64,000 bases of DNA from Fasciolopsis buskii (GCA_008360955.1 LUCM01000045.1:55892-119891), one strand, 5' to 3'. Counted from the first letter of the stretch, positions 47,791 through 61,500 are shown. The notes: a model not told the origin generated them from the letters alone. Numbers and translations: made by a program.

Positions 47791-49465
47791 ATACAAGTAA
47801 GGACATTCATTTTGGATTGGAAGAGTGCATACAGGAACCAACGGAGACAAACGTCATGCTAACCAAAAGTGACATTAAAATTCAGCCGCTGGTTCATGAT
47901 ATAATGTTTGTTCCCCTGATCATCGCAACAGCTACGGTCCATCCTAGATCTCACACTGCACCCATGTCTCCAAATATTCATCGTGGAACTTTAGTGTTGA
48001 ATGAACAAGCCATTCAGCGTAGGTGACTATTTGAATGCCTGCAGTGGGGAATTTATAATACTTGTAACTGGTGGTGTTTCCCTTCTGTGAGCAACGAGCC
48101 TACTCAATTCCTCTATCTGGCGTCATTGCAGATGGTCCATCGAAGGCCTTGATTAAGCAAATTAAGGCTCATATCGGCTACTATATTCACTCCCGACTTA
48201 CCGTTTGCAGCTGCAGCATAAGTAGGCATCGAACTTTCAAAATAAATACCCGTTGACCAAAAACGGATAGTGACTTCAGCTCCAGACGTCCACTGGAACA
48301 AGATACTGGAGAATAACCGGTGGATAAGTTACCCGTGGGTATGAGGGGATTTTCCACTGATAAAATGCATATGACGTTTTGGTATTATGAAAAGAATCCT
48401 GAAGATCTGACGAAAGGTTGAATGATCAGGAAAAGCCGCGATTTCAGTGAGTTTATTTTTGCGAGCTAGTGAACAAATTTCAACCATTCAGAAGCGCTTC
48501 GGGTGCAAATACCCAAGGGTTTGTAGGAACTACAATAGCATGGACTACTGTAAGGCCTCCGAGTGCACACAATTTCTGCTATGTATAGGACCTGTGGCCC
48601 TGAAGGATATTGTTCTGGAAGAACAGCATACGAACTTCGTGCAGCCTTCCGTTTCCGCGTACATTTTGTGCGGCAAGAAATGGCGCACGCATTATTTGGA
48701 TTACAGTGAACAATCGTGCCAGCTTTCATCACGAAGGTCCACTGAAATACACAACAAATAACAAGCGGGTTTCAGTCTCCACTCCTGGGCTCACATCAGT
48801 TAGGATGTGTGAATACACAGATAGCTGGACAGGTTCCCGGAGTTGCCGTGCGAATCACATGCTAAATATGCGGATGCGTATCATGAGTCGAAATAAACTA
48901 GCCGAACCACTTTTTCGTCGGACTGTTGGGCGCACCGTAGAGGCCAGTATGAAGGTGGAGGCCAAATACTGGAATGACATTTTGATACGTCCAGTTGGCG
49001 GACGCAGCTTACACGGAAAAGTATTTCAGCTGATTTACTTTATTTTCAAGTGATTCCCCAAACAATTCAGTGCTGATTGGTAGCTCATTGACCGTCGTCA
49101 TTGACATTTGAGACGTTATTGTTTTGTCATTTGTATGAGCATACAGGCAATATGTTCAATCAACCTGTTACATCGTCTCACATGATAATTTTCAAATGCC
49201 ATCCGTTGTCAGAAAAAAGTAGAAACGGTTCAAAGGGTTGCTGCTTCCTTACCATGGCTACACGATATTTATTCCACTTGTGCATAGCTGTATATCGCAA
49301 TAATCCACTCTGTATTATGAACTGTTAAATCCGTTACAGATGTACTCCATTGTTGAACTCTTAGGTGACAAGTCGGTGGCCGTCGTCGAACAACATCATA
49401 ATGATCATCGTTCAGCGTTGAACAGCAGGGCAAGCCTCACTGACCGCTGCTTTTCCCCAGATTAA
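47791..49465 (+). CDS. Candidate unrecognised gene, 3' exons
   Basis: Four pieces can be spliced in one frame: 47791-48018 (acceptor CCTGTAG, donor GTAGGT; DIHFGLEECIQEPTETNVML), 48132-48221 (after TCATTGCAG; KALIKQIKAHIGYYIHSRL; weak donor GTAGGC), 48707-49020 (after GGATTACAG; ends VEAKYWNDILIRPVGGRSLH GK; donor GTATTT) and 49340-49465 (after CCGTTACAG; MYSIVELLGDKSVAVVEQHH, stop TAA at 49463). That gives 251 residues with an open 5' end. No domain is recognised. Splice sites of the second and third pieces are only moderate, and an overlapping frame at 48447-48761 is also open, so some or all of the pieces may be chance. Confidence 0.3.
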
Positions 49466-49591
49466 AACGTTTATATAAAAAGAGTGAATATCCAACGGGA
49501 ACGGGGAGTGGACCTACAAAGACGGGAAAAGATAAGATGCTGCTGCAGCCAGCACACGGAACACAGTCTAACTGTACAAACGCACGTGTTT

Positions 49592-49880
49592 TCAATAATT
49601 CTGATTCGACAGAAAATGACAGCACGATCGCCACTGTTCAAGGTTCATTGCCATATCCTTCAGTGTCTCCAGCCAGCTAGTCGACAAGTCTTTCGGACCC
49701 CAACCACGAAGGCGTGAGATACCTACTTTATCTAACTTCGCTGTACCATTTTCCCGACCCACTACCGCCATGTCATTTATCCCACATTGCTTCTTCCTTT
49801 CCTTATGGAGAAACACAAATAGGAGCACCGGTATGCTGGCGAGTGCTCTCATACGCAACAGTGAACCGTCAAGCAGTCGT
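49592..49880 (-). mobile_element. LINE ORF2 C-terminal fragment
   Basis: The minus-strand frame ends KVGISRLRGWGPKDLSTSWL, then ETLKDMAMNLEQWRSCC and HFLSNQNY with its own stop. This W-G-P-D---WLETL-DM--N--QWRSCC ending is the C-terminus I associate with RTE/CR1-type LINEs in flukes. Upstream in the same frame KKQCGIND resembles the WKK--GGQ-MTW segment. Only about 90 codons remain. Confidence 0.7.
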
Positions 49881-51300
49881 AGTCTACTAAGGTTTCCATA
49901 CCATGATAATCAAGTCCCTAGCTCCTCGAAGGCGATCAGTGGTCATGAATGCCAGATTAGCAACCGTATCAAGCTATACTCACCCGGTCACCCATCCAAT
50001 CCTATGCACATTACGACAAACATCGATGCGAAAACCTTCACCGACGAAAATCGCCCACATGTCGGCTTGTCATACTCCAACGTTCTTCGCAACCCGTACA
50101 ACAGAACTGAACGCACTGCCCACAGTACACACGACCCTGTCAACTTCAGTTGAAATATCAGCGCCGACGCCACAAGTGCCTTCAATCCAGCGTCAAGCTA
50201 CAACGAGCCTTGGATATACGCATACTTACTCCCAATCCCGAGCTTACCACTCAGTTATACACGCAGCTACCAGAGGTTAGGTGGAACGGTCCACAATCGT
50301 CAGCCTCCTCTCCATCCACGTATCAGTCGGCGCTGCTGTCGTCCGATCCATGCAAGAGTACTTGCACTTTGAAGTGCAAAAGCCACATGCCGAACCCGGA
50401 GCACCGGACCTCCACAGTCTATCTAGTGCCCCCTTGTGCCATGGTCCGCAGACTCGAAACAGTACACACCGACGTCGTTGCGCTAATCTAGGTCGCATAA
50501 CTTTCCTCCATTTCCCATTCGACTCCTACGTCCCGAACCTTCTAAAGCATCTTCCATCCCTCGGTCCAACTGACGAAGTTGAACAAAAGGAGAGATGGGA
50601 CCATCCTTGTCAACGCCAACTAGTCCGTTTCGATATGACGGACAGTTTCACGTATTCCCTAAAGGACCATAGTATGCGATACAATTCTCGCAACAGGTTC
50701 ACCAAACTTAGTCTGCATACCCTCGGTGGAGAGCACTGAGTTAGAAGCCGGTCGAATCCAGAGTCCAAAAGCACTCGTTCCAAGTCAGAAGACTAACGAT
50801 CGTAGGGCAGCGGTGGGTCGATTGGTGTATTTGTGCGCTTTCAGGTATCTGTCGAAGAGAATATTTGGTCGAGCAACCTCGACCTGGCCGAATCGTGGCC
50901 TGTGTTCGCGATATTACTCCTCGCGAATTCGTGTGTCAACGGCGGCGAGCATATTCGAAGCTAACACCTTAGTAACGTATCGCGAATTAAATCAATCCCA
51001 CGATGATGGCTGCCAAGTCTCGGTGTACCCTTCGAAGATGGGACACATCCAGTGACTCACCCCCACGATAAGCGGATAAGCTCCTCGTTCCAAATAACAT
51101 CACGAAGCAAGGAGGTAATTGATTTCATCAAGCAATTCTCCACCCAATTGAAAAGAACTGGGCGGACTCGGACCAGCAGCTTTCCCTCTTTCAGAGTCCG
51201 AAATATTCCACTCCACTTTCCACTTCCGTTGGGTGATCAAGTGACACCTCCCAAGATTCACAGCTCCAGACGATCGACTAATACATAGCGTATGGCCACG
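49880..51300 (+). other. C-rich block with overlapping open frames, unclassified
   Basis: The plus strand is markedly C-rich and T/G-poor compared with its surroundings, which keeps stop codons rare in all three plus frames (frames of 127, 125, 113, 152 and 109 codons overlap head to tail). Translations are rich in Ser, Thr, Pro, His and Arg with no recognised motif. It could be the ORF1/gag or 5' region of a retroelement; I could not identify a family. Switching between frames would be needed to read it as one protein. Confidence 0.3.
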
Positions 51301-54300
51301 TTAAAAACTGATCCTTGAGATGATTCTGCCAAAACGCCAGCTCGCCTGGTCTACATCGATGACTCTTCAGTCCTATCGCACACGACTTCTTACTAACCGA
51401 CGTTCCCGCCCACACGCTGTCGCGTATAAGCTTAAACAAGTATTTGACTGTACCCTGAACGGACCCACTCCATCCCTTCGGCCTACCTGAACCGCAAAGT
51501 TTTCACGTCATTATTTAAGGCATATGTCAATGACCTGCAACCTGCCACGCCATCTTATCATTTCCTTGCAGTTAGGCAGCTCGCGTTTTGCTCATTCAAG
51601 AATTAGCCGACGCTGAGAATCCAGTTGTTTTCATGAACACTAGATCTGGCGACTGCAGGCGAATTCGCTGTCAAATGCATGGCCTGCTTAATTTCATCCA
51701 ACTGATCCCTCACATTGCTACTGGTCGCAGTTCTTAGTTTCCTCGGACAGTTGCTGTTCGTAGCTGTTGCGAACAGCCGCATCAGACAAACGTTCGACAT
51801 TGCCAATCGGATTCTGTGGCCTCGTCATGGCCATTCAGCATGCAGCAAAAATGTCAATTAAACAATAAAACGCATGTCCGACTACTTCGACGTACGTGGT
51901 CAAATATTGATCTACAGTCTGACAGAACCGCGCGCAAACGGTAGCTAACTTGCAATATAAGCTCAATCGACTCAATGTACCTGTCGAGCTTGAGCGCCAT
52001 GCTCGCTGTGCGCACGCGAACCTGTTCGAAATTTCTACTAGATAAGAATAAATGATTTACTCGCACGACAATTTGGAGAACTCTTCTCCATTATCTGTTC
52101 GCTGAGCAGGCGAGGGCGCACACGCTCATTTAAAAAGACTCCGGTGCACCAGTTTCTAAACTTGTCAATAAAATCGCGCTGCCACCTACACAATACCGAG
52201 CGTTTGCTCTTCCGAAACAAGTCTTATGAGCCATACAGTAAACACCATTCTTAATCCCCACTCATCCATGCTCGCATGCAAATTGTGGGAGCGTCATGCC
52301 GAAGATAACCAAAATAAAAATAAGCTTCAACAATACTATCCTTTCGGAAGCCGACTGATCCCGACGTCATCATGGCACACAAGCGACGTCGGACTGGGAT
52401 CCAATCTGAAAGGGCTCTTCAGCCTTCTCTACCAACAGCAAGCTATATCCTACACCACGTGGACACCACAGCTTAGCTGCTTCGCATACTCCTAAGTCGC
52501 CGAAGAAAATATCTTGACGAACTGTTTGCGCAGTTGGCTGATACTCTACTCGAATCCTGAAATCGTGTTTCACCACAAACAGCAGACATCAATCGAAAGT
52601 GAGAAAACACTGCAGAAGCCAAACACGCCTGTTGGGTTCAGCCTTGCCATAAATGCGCACATTGAATCAGGTAACCGAGATTCAGAGTCTGACACAGGCT
52701 TGAGAAAATGTGAGCTAACAGACTAAAAACCACCTACTACACTACTTGACATAACCGTGCGAGTACGGCGTGTTACAATTGAGATACTATGATATGCAAA
52801 TGGCAAACAATGGGTGGAGACAGAAGGGACAGGTTAATAAAAGGACGATCGAACACAGTGGTGGACTGGCCCACTGTGCCTAATTGACGTCAACGCCCGA
52901 CAACAAAAATTTCGTCAGCAAGTGGGCATCCGCACCGGCAACATGCCCCAAACTCACAAAAGTTTGTAACAGCACAGGAACACTTGATGGCTATATAACC
53001 AGCAAATCCAAACTTAATTAGACAGTTACAAGCGAGCTGTGCAGTTGAAAGGACTTCTGGAAAACTTCACTGAATTATATTCATCCGACAAGACTCTTGT
53101 CATGGACCTCTGTGAAAACCGTAGACGGTAATTATTTTGCCTATATTCAGTTTGCTCTAGAAAAGCGGTGGTTCTTTCCTGATTGCGAGTCCGATTAAAA
53201 TACACCAGCTAGACTCGCCAAGTAGACAACTCTTTCATGAAGTTACAGATTACGTTAATTAGAATTCCCACTCAGACGGGTAATCATGCTTCCCTGCCTC
53301 GTGTGCTTTCGCCATACACCGTTCCCTCACTTTATATTTGTTAGATTTCACGGTTTGAGCCGGTTGGCTTGGCATCCCTTGGCAACTTCCGAGCCTCTGT
53401 TTAGCTTGTTTGTTAACATCTCGCGTCTGAGTTCTCTTATTTTCGCATAGTTCAAAGTCCACGAGGACTTCTGTGGTCCATTAACGAATTCATCATAACT
53501 AATTTTTGGACAAGGTTCACCCGCTGGTCTTGACAACTACCGTCATAGGAACATTCGCCATTCACACCTACCCGAACTTCCTTTGTAATCGCCTTCTCCG
53601 GCTGGCGCAGGTGAAATCATCACTTGAACTAAATTTTCACATTTCCGCAATGTTTTCTTCTCTCGAACACCTGCCTTCTTTGTGCCGATAGTCGAACTTG
53701 CCTTCATTCACCGTACTTAGTCATTCTGTCGTGTCACCTACCATCCCATCTGATTGTTGGGCCCAGTAGTCGTTCCGCTTGGCCACGCAGTCGACCTTGA
53801 TTGTTAATGTCCCCACCCATCGCGCTAGAGCTTTCTCACTTCCCATCCAAGACACTATGAACGCTCAGCCGCTCTCTCTGTCTCTGTCTATTCTGGTGGA
53901 TCCGTTTTGGCCCCTGCTTCATCTGCTTTTGAAGCCTAACTTGACCGGTCCCCGAGCCGCGGTCGCGTCCGCTGCAGTCTTATTGTTTGACTGACCCCTG
54001 ATTTTGCAACGCGTTTTGCTGTGCCTGTACTCGTTTACGATTCTGAGGTATATCACTGTCTAAACTGAACTATCTTCACGGTAGCATGCTTTGATTGCCT
54101 ACAGTGTCCTCTAGTGAAGATAAGAAATACGTGATCAGCGAGTAACTTCGCAACTGGACTGTTTTCTGCTGCATCTCTTCGTCCAGAACCATGCGAACTG
54201 GAAAACGTCATCTTATATACATCACCCTACAGTGTAGACTTTGGATGCTAAAACAACGGACACCAGCCTACTTGTGTTATTCTACTTCCTACTTTTAAAT

Positions 54301-57300
54301 CATATTTTGACTATGAGCAGCCCATGCCCTAACTATGTTGTTAAGCTCATTTGGGAAAAAACCATTATTGCCTCGTGTTATTTTCAGTTAAACTGGTCAC
54401 ATCGAAGCTGCAGAAAGCAGCAGCAAAGCAGCGCCTGAGTCATCCACTAAAAGGACAGTAGAATAGTATAAGAGAGATTTTGGGGTTATTGCTATTTCCC
54501 GATTTCTACATATAACGATATTAAGCTGTGCAGGTATCATTGAAGGAGGAAGTGCGATAAACGAGGAAATTATTACTCACACATTCACAACCATTGTCCA
54601 AAGAATGGGGTATGCCCATAGACACTTTCTCACTCTGCAAATCTGAGTCCAAAACTGCGGAACCCCATATGTTTTTCTCACTATTAAACCGCACTTAAAA
54701 ATCTGTCACGTCTTGTTTCGACATCCCCGACGAACGTAGGAGCATTAACATTTGGCGATGGTACTCGCTATGTTCTTCTTCAGTTAATAACGAATTCTTG
54801 AGCAGCTAAAAACGAGTGTTTTTCTAGGGAAACGGCTTTATATGGTAGGAAAGTTCGTGGATTAATAACTGGTAAGTTCGAATTTCTGAGGCTACCATCC
54901 TTTAGATATTTTACGCCAAAAAGGCCACCCTAGGGTCACCGTACATTCAAAGGAAGAACGAGAACAAACGATGCATGCCCGCCGATCAAGACCACTTGGG
55001 TAACCAAAGAAGCTTTGGTGTTCAGTGTTCCTTAACAGAAGTGAGTCGGTTTTGAACTGCAATTTGCATTATTAATGAGGTAAATATGCATCTGGAGTGA
55101 AATCGACTGTGATTTGTACATCTGCAATTGTTGACATATATATATCTGTCTCGCGGTTTCACTTCTGCTGTCTCACGGAATCCACAAATGTGCGAAATGG
55201 ACTTCGCACTCCATTTCATGTAACCTGTATATTATTCAGCAGCATACTCCCTTTTTCAATTGCATCAGTTAAGTCGAAAACGGTAATATCCATTGGTAGC
55301 CCAGGAACATACAATGCCGCTTTCCATTTTCTTCTTTAGATCGACAGTAATTCACAGGAAGGTTCATTGACACCGCTCTACTAAAAAACGCACTGGAACC
55401 AAGCCAGTCCTCCTCTACTGAACACACTAATTGTTAAAATGATTATTGAAACCTGCTTGTATATCACGATCTTCTGTTTTTTTCTGACGGTTCCAGTTAT
55501 ATCCATCGTGTGTCGCGAAAGCTGCCGATGTCCTTTGGGTCGTTACAGCTTCTACTATGTCGCGTAATTTATGCCCTTCTTAGGCCGTTCAAGTAGGCGA
55601 ATAGGTTAGCTGCGCGTTGCTTTTAAGGAATCCAATGCTGGCGTGCGTCTCAGATACGGCGTTTAGTCGAATTCAAGAGCTACCCAAAACGGTTTACATC
55701 ATGTTCCAAAGATATACATTTGGGGTTTTTTTGAGGTATGTTCTGGTACAACTTCGGTGTGCTTGTGCTAACTGTGAGTAAATCTACGTATTTGCCGCTG
55801 CTCCCAGATAATCACTTGTTATATCCTCCTACTTTTATGCTTGGCAGCAGTGTAATACTGCCCATAATGCCCCTTCATATCCCCAAGTAGAACGGTGCCA
55901 ACCGTTAAGGTCCGGTAACTTCTAGGCATGAGAGGGGCACATAAATAATCATTTCACATACATGAAAATTACATGTTGCCTCTTAAAACTAGTTTCCGAT
56001 TGCCTGCTTGTAATTTAACTAGATGTTTGCTGCAGTTTATCTAGTCCGCTCTGGGAATCAATTTGCCTAAGTGATCGGTTTCTTCCTGCTCGCCGCCATC
56101 TTGCTCGCCCTTCGTTTATGCCCGTGAGTTGTGTCCCGCTTTCTGAAATCAGGTGTTGCTTTGGACTTCCTTCTTAATTTTACTGGTTATCATTAGAAAA
56201 TCTTAGCGAGAAGTCATTTTGCAAAGGTTTCTGGTATTTTTCTGGTTTTCCCTTTAATTAAAGTGCTTTTATAATGAAAGAGCTCTTGTTCATACACCCC
56301 GTCAGGTAAACCCGAGATAATCGTCAGTGGGGTCACAATAAGTGCATTGCAGTGACGGTTCTATTTTACCTGACAAGTAACTTCGTAGTGGGCTCCTATT
56401 TGTCGTTTGAATCCACCAAGAAACTATAGGTTACGATGGTTTCATGTCTGCATCAACCAATGTTTCACAAAGAGTTTCATATGCAGTTGCGTATTGTTTT
56501 TCATGGTATCGCATACGGCGCACTTTGCCGTATATGAGCCACTCATTTTTATCTATGGTTGGATAAGTCAGGCCTGAGGTCACGAGGTGGTAGTGATATC
56601 GTGCAAGAAAGAAAGTGCTTGGTGCTTCACCGTACGCTGTTTGTAGGGAAGCTAAGCTGTGGGAGCATTGCGTCAGATGGCCAAAATCAGACGAGCCAAG
56701 TGAGTGTACTGCATTTCGTTGCAAAATATAATTCACGACTGTCAGCCGCTAACACTTCTTCGATCTCTAGTCATGCCGAAGTGATGGCCAAAGTGGTTGT
56801 CTGAGATTCACCGTCATCTACTTCCGAACGTTCCGCCATTCCAGATATATCAATATCTCAACAACGAAGTTTAAGTACAAAATTTCATTCTCAGGCGCTT
56901 GTAGTACCTGAGGTTCACAGCGAGACGAAGTAAGCGACTGACACTGTCCCGTTTAAGGGTATGAAACATTTTACACCCAGTCTCCTGCACTGTCACAAAA
57001 AAGCAATTACGGAGTAACTTGTGGACAGTAGCACTCAGCAAAGGACAGATTTCTGTTGGATTCAATTCATTCTAGGCTGAAAACGATGCAACAAATAGGG
57101 ATTTCGTAAGACATACATTCCCACATGCCAAACATCTGTTGTGATTCCATAACAGATGTCGTGAAGTCAATAACAGCAATTCCGGAAGCGTCTGTAGAAC
57201 GTATTGTCTTACCACGAATCTCATATTACGTTTGCTTGCCCGCATCCTTCGTGACCTCTTGTGCGTCACTCTTACTTGGCTCGGTACGATTGCAATGCTG

Positions 57301-57372
57301 GCGACCCTAACACTTGACCGGTACAAGGAAAAGACAATCGGAAGCGATAGCAGGTGGTGTATATTTTGACAG
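51300..57372. other. Non-coding, nothing firmly recognised
   Basis: No splice-bounded exon or element motif that I trust. A 101-codon minus frame at 56431-56736 looks protein-like in composition but has no motif and no matching splice partners. Confidence 0.4.
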
Positions 57373-57563
57373 GAGCGTGCGAGCGAAGCATGCTTGAGTT
57401 ACGCGCAAATAGTGACCGCGCTTGGTGGTCAACGTTCGATTGAACAAGGTATCTGGTGGATCAAACCGGAGTTGCGTTACAAGTCCGTCCCGGACTTTGA
57501 AAGAATCATTAAAGTTCGGTTATCTGATGCGCGAGACCGACGTTACTTGAGGACAGCATGCAG
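57373..57563 (+). CDS. Candidate exon of an unrecognised gene
   Basis: Acceptor ATTTTGACAG and donor CAG|GTATGC bound 191 nt with one long frame: ERASEACLSYAQIVTALGGQ, then GIWWIKPELRYKSVPDFERI and VRLSDARDRRYLRTAC, leaving two hanging bases. Codon composition and charged, aromatic-containing sequence look like real coding DNA, richer in GC than the flanks. A following candidate begins at 57818 (TTCCTTTTCAG, FPRDTICVYVVHSQLG), entered with the needed single base. No family recognised. Confidence 0.45.
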
Positions 57564-58096
57564 GTATGCCTATTGCCACGTTCCATGTTTTCATTCAATT
57601 CAAAAATTGTGCATGTCACTCTTCTTGTTGTGTGGCTGCTTTCGCAGTAGACATTTTGACTCGTCGTCAATTTTGCTTTGTACATAACCAGGCCAAATCT
57701 AGTGCATGAGGCACCCTAAATGTTTTCTCAGAAGGAGCGATCATATTCAATAAGGCAGCCTATGAAATATGCATAAACTAATTGTTTCAACCAATCGTGT
57801 TTTTTATTCCTTTTCAGGTTTCCGAGGGACACAATTTGTGTGTACGTAGTGCACTCGCAACTAGGTGTTACGTTCTTATATCTGTCATAATAAATTATTT
57901 TTTTACTCTTCCTTCTTGTGTTCCCTTTCGTTTCTATGCAGTCCGGCTCCAGTTGAATCGTTGTAAATCACCGCAGGGGAATATAAGGTTTTTGATTTCA
58001 TCATAGAAAAACGTTTGTAAGATGCGAGCTGCTTACTTAAAAATTTTAAGCATTTGACTGTAGGCGATTCTGTTGCGTGCGTCTAAGCGCTGACAG

Positions 58097-58213
58097 CATT
58101 TGCCGGGCCGGTACCGGATGGGCAGCGGTTGCGTTTCCGGGGTTTTTCGTATGCAGTATCCGGATTCACTGGAGTGTCCGAACCGCAAGATCCGGATCCG
58201 GCATGCTCCATAG
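58097..58213 (+). CDS. Candidate GC-rich exon, frame unresolved
   Basis: Bounded by GCGCTGACAG and GTCTGT. All three plus frames are open (one ends in TAG exactly at the border), and a minus-strand frame is open as well. The most protein-like is entered with two bases and reads FAGPVPDGQRLRFRGFSYAV and then SGFTGVSEPQDPDPACS. It is unusually CpG-rich with repeated TCCGGATCCGG-type words. It may belong with the exon at 57373, although phase selects a different frame unless the 57818 piece intervenes. Confidence 0.3.
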   Translation, partial: HLPGRYRMGSGCVSGVFRMQYPDSLECPNRKIRIRHAP

Positions 58214-58299
58214 GTCTGTTCACCCATAGTGCACTGACGGTAGTCTTGCTCTGACATCCAATCCATCCCGTCATCCAGCTACCTGCAGACACACCCAAC

Positions 58300-61200
58300 C
58301 GCGGTAAAAGTGGACTGTAACTTATTCATCGGATCATGACCAAGGACCTTAGAATGCAAAACTGCACAAAGTAATTCAAAGACACTAACCAACGCAGGAA
58401 CCATTATTGTACTAGAATATTTCAGTTGTACCTTTCCGCCCCAAGATTTCCATTTCTGATTTATGCTTTTGGTTTTGATAAATAAATTTCCCACTTTTCC
58501 TTTGTTTGTCCCAGAGCTATTTGGCATTCGTTCTCACTACCTATTAACAGTCTGTACTGGACGTCTTTTATTTGGCTGGATGAAACTTCAACCAAGCATG
58601 TTGTCAAAGGCTTAGAATGCATTTCATGTAAGAGGTGAGGGCACCTCAGTTGCTCCGGACCGGAGGAAGCACACAGTGCATTTTGAGAACGAATATTTGG
58701 AGTGGGTTTGCAAAAACTGAATGATATTGGCAACCAATTGTTTCAACCAAGAAAGGCCATTAGGAGAGCCAGTAAACTGGAAAGTGCCACGGTATGTGAA
58801 GACGTTGTTTTCATGGCTAGGGGAAGCTTCGAAGGTGGATCGTCCTTTGCGGAGGAAGCCCGGAGTCATTCCTCGGATCGGAACCTACTCATATAAGAAG
58901 TCATCTAGCCTGGTTTCCTCTTCAAGGAGGGGGATAGTCACAGGTACCAAAAAACAACAACCAGCTAACTGACGGGAAATCTGAGGCAGATGGGAAGGTA
59001 GGATTTGATCATAAACAAATTGGTGATATCTCTAAAAAAGAGGGTTCAAATTATAACGCAGATTTGAAAGGGTCGCGCAGTGTACGAACTCAGATATACT
59101 CACCATCATTGAAGGGGCAACAGCGACAAGGCAATTCGTCGTGCAGTCTTTTAACGCCGAGGTCAGTGACTGAGGGCGTGAAAGGATAGAAGCCGTATTC
59201 CAGGGCACCACAGGACGGTGGAACATTAGCAAGGAATAGAACAGAATTGGCAAAAACAAAGGGCGTCAGGTAGCTGACAGGTGTAATAATTCATAGCCAA
59301 AAACAAATCAGCTACTCGGGCGCACCAGACTAGAATAGACTTATCCAAACAAAACCGCCATAAGCATCGATTTGGTGGTGCTTTACACCGACTCCAGCGG
59401 GATAATGAGTAAGTGGATGTATCTCACTGAGGTATTCTACAGGGCTGTGGCGGAAGCTGCACCAATCACTGGAGTGTGTTCGTTTGAAAATGACCACAAT
59501 CCCCGCAAACGGCCTGGCTATTTCCATGTTACCTTCTGTGCCACCATTCACATGTAAGCCACTGCTATCTCTAAGAGAACATGCCGTTCAAAGTAAGTTC
59601 TAACGAGTCTTTCGCTCTAGATAACAAGGGTACTAACAGGTTAATGGTCAAGGTTCGTTCAGCCGATGGGAGGCAAGGCCCAGGTCAACTGAAGGCTACC
59701 CCATGAAGTGGCGCTGGTGGCGAACGCAATGAATGGCCGAAGGCTGGCAGAGGTGCTCGTGACCGCCATACATCGGAGGAAACAGGAGAAGGAGCTTGTA
59801 AACTCAGAAGTGAGGCAGATTTTATCGCAGTAGTGTAAAAACTGGTCAAATGCCTCGAGAGCAAGTCCAGGGCATTTAGCATTCCGTTTCTTTGAGCATC
59901 CAAGTGGTCGAAATTTGGGAGTGATTTGGGTGTTCCATACAAATGCTGCTGCTATGGTAAATAAATAGTCCTAAAGACAACTCAGAATTATCAGTGCAGA
60001 CATGATGGCCGCCACTGGCATATTGCTGCGGCAGAAGGAGGTAAACGAAGGAATAATGGTGCCAAATTGCCTATTCTTTCAAACGTCGGGAAAGATGGAC
60101 GAAAAGTAGGTGGGACGCTGATCCTCACGGCTGTATTTGTGACTCCCACGATAACGACCGTGTGGATACCGTAAACATGCAGGCTGTGGTAGCCAGCATG
60201 AAAATTAGGAGCACTAGGGTCTCAGTTTAACGCGGGTACAGAAAACCGAGTGCTATATAAGTAGACAACATTTTACTGTTTAAAATTTTCAGTACTCTTG
60301 TAAGGATCGTGAGAAACCTTCCCACAGTGGGGGATTTTGGCGCCCCTGAGATTGATTGCGCTTGCCATGCAGACTCGGAAGGCAAATCGGGTATCAAATT
60401 TTGGGGTTCGAGCACTCCTTTGTGACAGTTTGGCATGCCGCTGGAGGGAGATTTGGCCTAGGATTATCGGTCTTTGACATGGTGATAACCAAACCGACGA
60501 AAAACACAAAGAGTCCACGGGATTAGAAAAATAAAGCAAGGAAAACCATTGCAAGCAGCGTTTTAGAATTGTGCTGCCAAAGTCGAATCCTATATTCAAA
60601 CATACGAATGCAAAGACCCATAATGATAGCCAATGTCATGCCACAAAAAAAGCGAACGTGATTCACGTGAGTCCCATAAACGTAAGCGTCAAAACCGCGC
60701 GGTGGACATTAACAAAAAATATTCAATCAAACAAAAACATGTATAAGGCAAAGCGCCAAATTCATTTGTGCCACAGTGATCTCGTGAATTCTGATCTAAA
60801 AGTTGTTTTTTCGGCGGTTTTTACCAGCCATGTTTTAAACTGCCCACCAGAATCCGTCGGAATCAAGCAAGTCAAAGGTCAGTGACTGGGACACGGATTC
60901 ATCCCTGCCTACCTAATTTATTTCCCTTGTGCACTTTACTTCTGAAAACAGCTTGAAAAATAGCCTATAAAACGCTGTCAATTTAGCTGCTGTTTCGTTC
61001 AACGATTTTGCGACTTCCGCCCGACAGTTGCTAGTGCCGCCAAGTACACCATGTCCAGAAAGTAAGCAAGTGAAATGAAGTCGCGGATTTGGGCGTCATG
61101 GAAGCAATGCGCTATGTGCCGGTTTTGGTGCGGGTGGCTAGTTTTGTGAGAAAACGACTGCAGGTATAAGATGAAACAACGTTTATGGTTCGCAAACGGT

Positions 61201-61500
61201 ATTTCCTGAGGAGGAGCGCGGTCGGGATTGGTGTGCTGCAACGAGTACTTAGTTCACCGGCTTGTTTTGGACTTTCACATTTGTGGAGGAAATGCATCGA
61301 ACAAGCCCCGGGGAGCCAGTGGTTGGTGAGGGAATTATTCTTATTCATCGTAATCGGCGACTGTTTTAGGTTTACAATGTTCACCGTGGCACATGAAAAT
61401 GACTTGTGTGCGCATAAATTCGAATTTAACACTTTCGCCATTCTCGGGGTTTCAAACTTAATTACCGTCCACTTTTGAAACATCGTGTCCCTCGTTCTTT
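58300..61500. other. Mostly non-coding, nothing firmly recognised
   Basis: Many overlapping frames of 60-123 codons on both strands, none with an identified motif. Base composition is less AT-biased than in the 30-46 kb region, suggesting old repeats. Confidence 0.35.

Noticed and set aside
56431..56736. 101-codon minus-strand frame as an exon
   Set aside because: Protein-like composition, but no donor before the stop, an overlapping plus frame also ends at a good donor, and no family match.
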